Shown in pieces: positions 13,519 to 17,163 of a DNA stretch of 17,163 bases. The position numbers were made by a program, and so were the translations under genes. A model generated the notes under the pieces. The model worked only from the letters and a program-made list of their open reading frames with translations, made no database searches and was not told the DNA's origin. The stretch is from the NCBI GenBank assembly GCA_023422005.1, contig JAEZSC010000102.1:1-17163 (forward strand), written 5' to 3'. Source of the DNA: Bacillota bacterium. GTDB taxonomy: Bacteria; Bacillota; Clostridia; Christensenellales; UMGS416. The first letter of the stretch is position 1, and each line of letters begins with the position of its first letter.

Positions 13519-14364
13519 ATGAAACTGGGCAGCTATGACGACCGCCAGGCGAGGGCGCCCCAGACGATGCCGCTGACGGCGGACGCCTTCGCCGACCATG
13601 GCGCAACGGAAGTGACCTGGCTGGGCGCGGCGGGCGTACTGATCAACTGCCGCGGAACCGTGCTGATGATCGACCCGGTGCTGTCCATCCTGAGCGACGA
13701 TCCTGCCGTCAGCGAGATCGGGGAACCGCTGCTGGCGGAGCCGCCCATCGCCGCCGTGGACGTACCAATGCTGGATGCCGTGCTCTATACCCATGCCGAC
13801 AGCGACCACCTGGGCCCTCTCACCGCCCCGGCGCTGCTGCGCACCGGCGCGGCCTATCACGGCACGCCGCTCGTAAATCGGGAGCTCGGCTGTCTGGGTA
13901 TCCCGGGCGGCAGGCGGACGGCTCACAGCACGGGCGACGTGTTCACCGTCGGCCCGATGGAGATCACGGTGACGCCGGCCTTCCACCCGCACCAGCTGGA
14001 ACGCATGGATTTCAGCGGCTACTTTGCCGGCGACGACTGCTGCGGATACCGCGTCGCCACGCCGGACGGCGTCATATGGATTCCCGGCGACACGCTGCTG
14101 CTGCCGGAGCACCTGCGGATGACCGACGTGGACGTGCTCTTTTGGGACATCGGCGACGACACATGGCACTATGGGCTGGACGGCGCCATCGGGTTGGCCA
14201 ACGTGCTGGAGCAAGCCGAACTGATCCTGTTCCACTTCGGCACATTCTACGGCCCGGACAAGCCCTGGCACAACGCCAACCCCGCCAGCGCCCAAGGCCG
14301 GCTTCGCCGGCCGGAGAGGCTGCATGCGTTAGCGCCTGGGGAAAGGTACAACTTGATAAAATAA
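13519..14364 (+). CDS. Metallo-beta-lactamase-fold hydrolase with HxDxDH active-site variant
   Basis: This 281-residue protein resembles the UlaG-like (lactonase) branch of MBL-fold hydrolases. Visible parts are WLGAAGVLI and MIDPVLS (beta-strand core), the metal motif THADSDH at residues 91-97, H156/H158 in FHPHQ, D191 in WIPGDT and H239 in LFHFGTF. In the usual HxHxDH motif the second His is replaced by Asp (D94), so one metal site must differ. I recall a subgroup with THADNDH, so this is probably a family trait and not damage. GGAGGG lies 6 nt before the ATG. It is probably co-transcribed with the TauE/SafE gene 37 nt upstream and ends near a hairpin terminator. The substrate is unknown; no signal peptide is present, so it is cytoplasmic. 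Confidence 0.85.
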   Translation: MKLGSYDDRQARAPQTMPLTADAFADHGATEVTWLGAAGVLINCRGTVLMIDPVLSILSDDPAVSEIGEPLLAEPPIAAVDVPMLDAVLYTHADSDHLGPLTAPALLRTGAAYHGTPLVNRELGCLGIPGGRRTAHSTGDVFTVGPMEITVTPAFHPHQLERMDFSGYFAGDDCCGYRVATPDGVIWIPGDTLLLPEHLRMTDVDVLFWDIGDDTWHYGLDGAIGLANVLEQAELILFHFGTFYGPDKPWHNANPASAQGRLRRPERLHALAPGERYNLIK

Positions 14365-14382
14365 GTGAACGAGCCCGAAGGA

Positions 14383-14414
14383 ACAAGCCTGTGACATTCG
14401 CCGCAGGCTTGTTT
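14383..14414. terminator. Terminator between convergent MBL-fold and HIT genes, possibly bidirectional
   Basis: ACAAGCCTG (14383-14391) pairs perfectly with CAGGCTTGT (14404-14412), extended inward by a T-G and a G-C pair. A T-rich stretch follows on the plus strand (TTGTTTGTAC), and a weaker TTGTTCC follows on the minus strand. It sits in the 82-nt gap between two convergent genes and could end both. Confidence 0.65.
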
Positions 14415-14446
14415 GTACATGAGTATTGAGAATTATCAGTACTGCC

Positions 14447-14788
14447 TTATCCCGGAGGCCAGCCCAGTTCCCTGCCACCCAAAATATGCACATGCAAATG
14501 CTCCACGCTCTGCCCGCCGTCGGAGCCGGTGTTTACGACCAGGCGAAAGCCTTTGGCGTCCAGCCCCTCCTGCCGGGCGATGGCAGCGGCGGCCTGCATC
14601 ACGCGCTCCAGCATGCCGGGCACGGCGCCGGCCTGCAGCACATTGTCCACGTGCTGCTTGGGAACCACGAGGATGTGCGTGGGCGCGGCGGGGTGGATGT
14701 CGCGGAAGGCGAACACCTCGTCGTCCTCATACACCTTAGAGGACGGTATCGCGCCGGACGCGATCTTGCAGAAGATGCAGTTGTCCAT
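14447..14788 (-). CDS. HIT-family (HINT-like) nucleotide hydrolase
   Basis: This 113-residue protein is a complete single-domain histidine triad protein of the HINT/PKCI type, which hydrolyses nucleoside phosphoramidates and related AMP conjugates. The triad is H97-x-H99-x-H101 in EHLHVHILGGR, with H99 expected to be the AMP-accepting residue. The N-terminal CIFCKI pair (C4, C7) is the usual zinc-binding start, and HILVVPKQH is typical too. It is the last gene of the minus-strand operon, 25 nt after mtaB, with an AGAGGG ribosome site. The physiological substrate is unknown in most bacteria. Placement next to tRNA and ribosome modification genes suggests a link to translation, possibly clearing aminoacyl-AMP, which is inference. 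Confidence 0.93.
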   Translation of the reverse strand: MDNCIFCKIASGAIPSSKVYEDDEVFAFRDIHPAAPTHILVVPKQHVDNVLQAGAVPGMLERVMQAAAAIARQEGLDAKGFRLVVNTGSDGGQSVEHLHVHILGGRELGWPPG

Positions 14789-14813
14789 GTCCTGACCCTC
14801 TTTTCTCTGTATG

Positions 14814-16106
14814 TCAGACCGGTAAACCGGTCATTCCCTCCCCATCAAGCGCCGTCAGTCTCACCGGCAATATATTGCCGGCAGCGTCCGCAACCGGCGC
14901 AAGCACCTCAATATAGTTGGCCGTATACCCCCGGGATAGGCCCTCGGGCTCGCACTCCTCAAAGAGCACTTCGGCCACCTGCCCCAAGCGCGCCTTGCGG
15001 AAGGCTTCGCTGCCGGGGGCGGCAGCGGCCTGCATGGCGGTGGCTCGGGCTTCCTTGATGGCCTTGGGCACCTGGCCGGGCATGTCCGCGGCGGGAGTGC
15101 CGCTGCGCCGGGAGTACGGGAACACATGCACCTTCAGGAACCTCTGCTCCGCGGCAAAGGCCGCCGATTGGGCGAACTCCTCCTCGGTCTCACCGGGAAA
15201 GCCCACGATGATGTCGGTCGTCACCGACGCGTCGGGGAAGGCTTCACGGATCAGTGCCAGCTTGCGGGCATATTCGGCGGCGGTATAGCGCCGGCCCATG
15301 CGGGCAAGCGTGGCGTCGCAGCCGCTCTGCAGTGAAAGATGGAAGTGCGGGCAGAAGGCCGGAATCGCCGCCAGGCTGGCCAGCAGCACACCATCGATGG
15401 CGTCGGGCTCCAGCGATCCCAGCCGCACTCGCCGGATTCCCGGCGCGCTGGCCGCAGCCACGGCTTCGGCCAGCGTACCCTCGGGCAAATCGCTGCCATA
15501 ACGGGCCAGGTTGATGCCCACGAGCACGATCTCCGCGAAGCCCCGCTTGGCCAGCGTCCGCGCCTCAGCTGCGATGCTCTCCAAGGGCCGGCTGCGGGGC
15601 AAGCCCCGCACATGGGGGATCACGCAATAGGCACAGAAGGCGTCGCAGCCATCCTCTATCTTCACGACCGCCCGCGTATGCCCCTGCTGTGTGGCGGCGG
15701 CCATGTCCTCATAGGCCAGGCCGGGGTTGCTCAGGGCCGTGAAGTCGCTATGGCCTTCCAGCGCGCTGTGAGCCACTGCCACGATGCCGGCGCGTTCGGC
15801 CGTGCCGTGCACGGCGGACACGCCGCTCAGCGCGCCCACGGCCTGTGGGTCCCGTTGGGCATAGCATCCGGTGGCCACCACCGCCGCGCCGGGGTGCAGG
15901 CGGGAGAGCTTGCGCAGCGTCTGGCGGCTCTTGCGCTCGGCCTCGGCGGTCACGGCGCACGTGTTCACGATGTACACATCGGCCTCGCCGCCCTCGGGCG
16001 CGATGTCAAAGCCCGCGGCCCGCAGCGCTTCTTCCATGGCGCGGGAGTCGTACCAGTTGACCTTGCAGCCCAGCGTCACCAGAGCCGCCCGCTTGCGCCC
16101 GCCCAC
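14814..16106 (-). CDS. mtaB: tRNA (N6-L-threonylcarbamoyladenosine(37)-C(2))-methylthiotransferase
   Basis: This radical-SAM enzyme adds a methylthio group to t6A37 of tRNAs reading ANN codons. The N-terminal methylthiotransferase domain has its three cluster cysteines in TLGCKVN, NTCAVTAEAE and ATGCYAQ. The radical-SAM cluster is C154, C158 and C161 in GCDAFCAYC. A C-terminal region of the TRAM type follows. TLGCKVN is the MtaB-specific form, as opposed to MiaB or RimO. I chose the GTG at 16106, 5 nt after the prmA stop, because homology begins just after it. A further in-frame GTG at 16148 lies inside prmA and would add 14 residues without family support, although an AGGATGG sequence stands before it. 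With 430 residues the length is normal. It is co-transcribed with prmA and the HIT gene. Confidence 0.92.
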   Translation of the reverse strand: MGGRKRAALVTLGCKVNWYDSRAMEEALRAAGFDIAPEGGEADVYIVNTCAVTAEAERKSRQTLRKLSRLHPGAAVVATGCYAQRDPQAVGALSGVSAVHGTAERAGIVAVAHSALEGHSDFTALSNPGLAYEDMAAATQQGHTRAVVKIEDGCDAFCAYCVIPHVRGLPRSRPLESIAAEARTLAKRGFAEIVLVGINLARYGSDLPEGTLAEAVAAASAPGIRRVRLGSLEPDAIDGVLLASLAAIPAFCPHFHLSLQSGCDATLARMGRRYTAAEYARKLALIREAFPDASVTTDIIVGFPGETEEEFAQSAAFAAEQRFLKVHVFPYSRRSGTPAADMPGQVPKAIKEARATAMQAAAAPGSEAFRKARLGQVAEVLFEECEPEGLSRGYTANYIEVLAPVADAAGNILPVRLTALDGEGMTGLPV

Positions 16107-16111
16107 GGGGC

Positions 16112-17068
16112 TTATTTTCCGGGCTTGCGGGCGGTCATGGCCACCCACTCGCCCATCCTGTTCACGTTCAGCACTTCAAAACCGGCGGCTCTCAGAGCCT
16201 CGTCCACGGCCTGCTCCCGGGCGCGTATGATGCCCGAGCACAGGAACAACCCTTCAGGTGGCAAATGATCAAAGGCGTCTTGAGCCATAAGCACGATGAC
16301 CTCTGCGATGATGTTGGCCACGATGAGGTCCGGCTGGCCTTCCAACCCCTTCATCAGGTCGCCCTCACGCACGTCCACGATGCCTTGCACGCCGTTGAGC
16401 TCGCTGTTGATGCGCGCTGCGCTGACGGCCACGGAGTCGCGATCCACGGCCACAGCATGGCTGGCGCCCAGCAGCGCCGCCGCCACGGCCAGAATACCCG
16501 TGCCGCAGCCGATGTCCCACACGAGCATGCCAGGCTGCACCACCGTCTCCAACGCCTCCAGACACATGAAGGTCGTCTCATGGGTGCCGGTGCCAAAGGC
16601 CATACCTGGGTCCATCTTGAGCACCTTGCGCGCTCCGGCATCCGCCTTCTCCCATACCGGCAGCACCAGCAGCCGCTCACCGACCGGGAAGGGCTTGTAA
16701 TACTGCTTCCAGTTGTTCTCCCAGTCCTCATCCCGCACGTCGCCGGTGGACACGGTCAGAGAACCGATGTCATATTCCAGCGCCAGCGCCGACAGATCGG
16801 CCAGCCGCGCGCGTATGAAGGCCAGCGTGTCGGCCAGCTTGCCGTCCACGGGATACCACGCGGTCACCCTGACGTCGTCTCCCATGGTCTTGAGGATGTT
16901 CTCATCAATGTAATCCCAATCGCCGGGCAGCCGCTGCTGCGCCTCCACCTCGGCACGGTCCTCTATGGCCGTGCCCTGGGCGCCGGCCTCCACCAATACG
17001 TCGGACACCAGCTCGCTGCCGGCGGTGGTGGTAATAACAGTGATTTCTTTCCAGTCCATGGGACCCAT
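16112..17068 (-). CDS. prmA: Ribosomal protein L11 methyltransferase
   Basis: This 318-residue cytoplasmic enzyme trimethylates ribosomal protein L11 using S-adenosylmethionine. The N-terminal substrate-recognition part starts MDWKEITV, and the C-terminal Rossmann methyltransferase domain shows the SAM loop VWDIGCGTGILAVAA, the preceding FGTGTHETT block typical of PrmA, and the LIVANIIAEVI motif. Length is usual. Two starts are possible: ATG at 17068 and ATG at 17059 (MDWKEI, closer to the family consensus). The G-rich leader makes the ribosome site ambiguous. It is the first gene of the minus-strand operon with mtaB (5 nt apart) and the HIT gene. A GC-rich hairpin directly in front of the start could mask its ribosome site. 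Confidence 0.93.
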   Translation of the reverse strand: MGPMDWKEITVITTTAGSELVSDVLVEAGAQGTAIEDRAEVEAQQRLPGDWDYIDENILKTMGDDVRVTAWYPVDGKLADTLAFIRARLADLSALALEYDIGSLTVSTGDVRDEDWENNWKQYYKPFPVGERLLVLPVWEKADAGARKVLKMDPGMAFGTGTHETTFMCLEALETVVQPGMLVWDIGCGTGILAVAAALLGASHAVAVDRDSVAVSAARINSELNGVQGIVDVREGDLMKGLEGQPDLIVANIIAEVIVLMAQDAFDHLPPEGLFLCSGIIRAREQAVDEALRAAGFEVLNVNRMGEWVAMTARKPGK

Positions 17069-17076
17069 CCCCCTAC

Positions 17077-17101
17077 CCCCTTCCCGTTCGGCGGGAAGGG
17101 G
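17077..17101. promoter_or_regulatory. GC-rich hairpin in the prmA leader
   Basis: CCCCTTCCCG (17077-17086) and CGGGAAGGGG (17092-17101) form a perfect 10-bp stem with a 5-nt loop. It ends 8 nt before the prmA ATG at 17068. On the prmA transcript the downstream arm carries GGGAAGGGG and runs into AGGGGG, so the structure could cover the ribosome site. On the plus strand it is followed only loosely by T (17105-17114). Confidence 0.5.
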
Positions 17102-17115
17102 AGATTTAGTTTTTC

Positions 17116-17143
17116 ATGTGGGGCTTCGCCCCACGCCCCACAT
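17116..17143. repeat. Pair of mutually exclusive hairpins at the right edge
   Basis: ATGTGGGGC (17116-17124) can pair in part with GCCCCAC at 17128-17134 (7 bp, tight TTC loop) or in full with GCCCCACAT at 17135-17143 (9 bp, 10-nt loop). Only one can form at a time. TTTTT lies at 17110-17114 on the plus-strand upstream side, which would be an A-run on the minus transcript. No gene is visible from here to the window end. Confidence 0.4.
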
Positions 17144-17163
17144 ACGGAAGCATCTTTCGGGCT

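Noticed and set aside
16107..16148. Upstream GTG start for mtaB inside prmA
   Set aside because: The extra 14 residues are read from the prmA C-terminus in another frame and have no counterpart in the family. The GTG at 16106 directly follows the prmA stop. An AGGATGG before 16148 leaves slight doubt.

Overview
The window is about 17 kb of GC-rich, densely coded bacterial chromosome. Coding parts are strongly GC-biased at third positions and intergenic parts are visibly more AT-rich. Strong AGGAGG-type ribosome binding sites, clostridial-type genes (cellobiose phosphorylase, an LDH-fold malate dehydrogenase paired with malic enzyme, a papain-like secreted protease with Ig-like repeats) and the absence of respiratory genes point to an anaerobic member of the Bacillota, class Clostridia, living on plant polysaccharide. 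I cannot name the species from sequence alone. I see no rRNA, tRNA, CRISPR array, insertion sequence or phage gene.

Layout. At the left edge is the 3' end of a hybrid sensor kinase (receiver plus HPt domains), followed closely by a GNAT acetyltransferase (+). Converging on it is a large minus-strand gene for a secreted papain-family protease. It carries a lectin-like region and seven 80-residue Ig-like repeats, whose coding DNA is an indel-free 240-bp tandem array. Upstream on the same strand lies asparagine synthetase B, closed by a clear intrinsic terminator. Divergent from asnB is cellobiose phosphorylase (+), with a recognisable promoter, a cre/LacI-like operator candidate and a perfect Shine-Dalgarno.

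The central region holds a two-TM membrane protein of unknown function. Next comes a two-gene operon: an LDH/MDH-family dehydrogenase carrying the malate-specifying Arg, then malic enzyme, ended by a strong terminator. Together these two would convert oxaloacetate to malate to pyruvate, the 'malate shunt' known from cellulolytic clostridia. With cellobiose phosphorylase this fits an energy-sparing cellodextrin fermentation. A TauE/SafE-family transporter and a metallo-beta-lactamase-fold hydrolase follow on the plus strand.

The right end is a minus-strand housekeeping operon, prmA - mtaB - HIT protein (ribosomal protein L11 methylation, tRNA t6A methylthiolation, nucleotide hydrolase). Its leader carries a GC-rich hairpin, and a second pair of competing hairpins lies at the window edge.

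Most genes are ordinary. The points that deserve a second look are the near-identical protease repeats, the probable misannotation trap of the 'lactate' dehydrogenase, the HxDxDH variant of the metallo-beta-lactamase-fold protein, the unknown membrane protein, and several regulatory palindromes and hairpins. I did not find convincing evidence of a wholly new multi-gene system.
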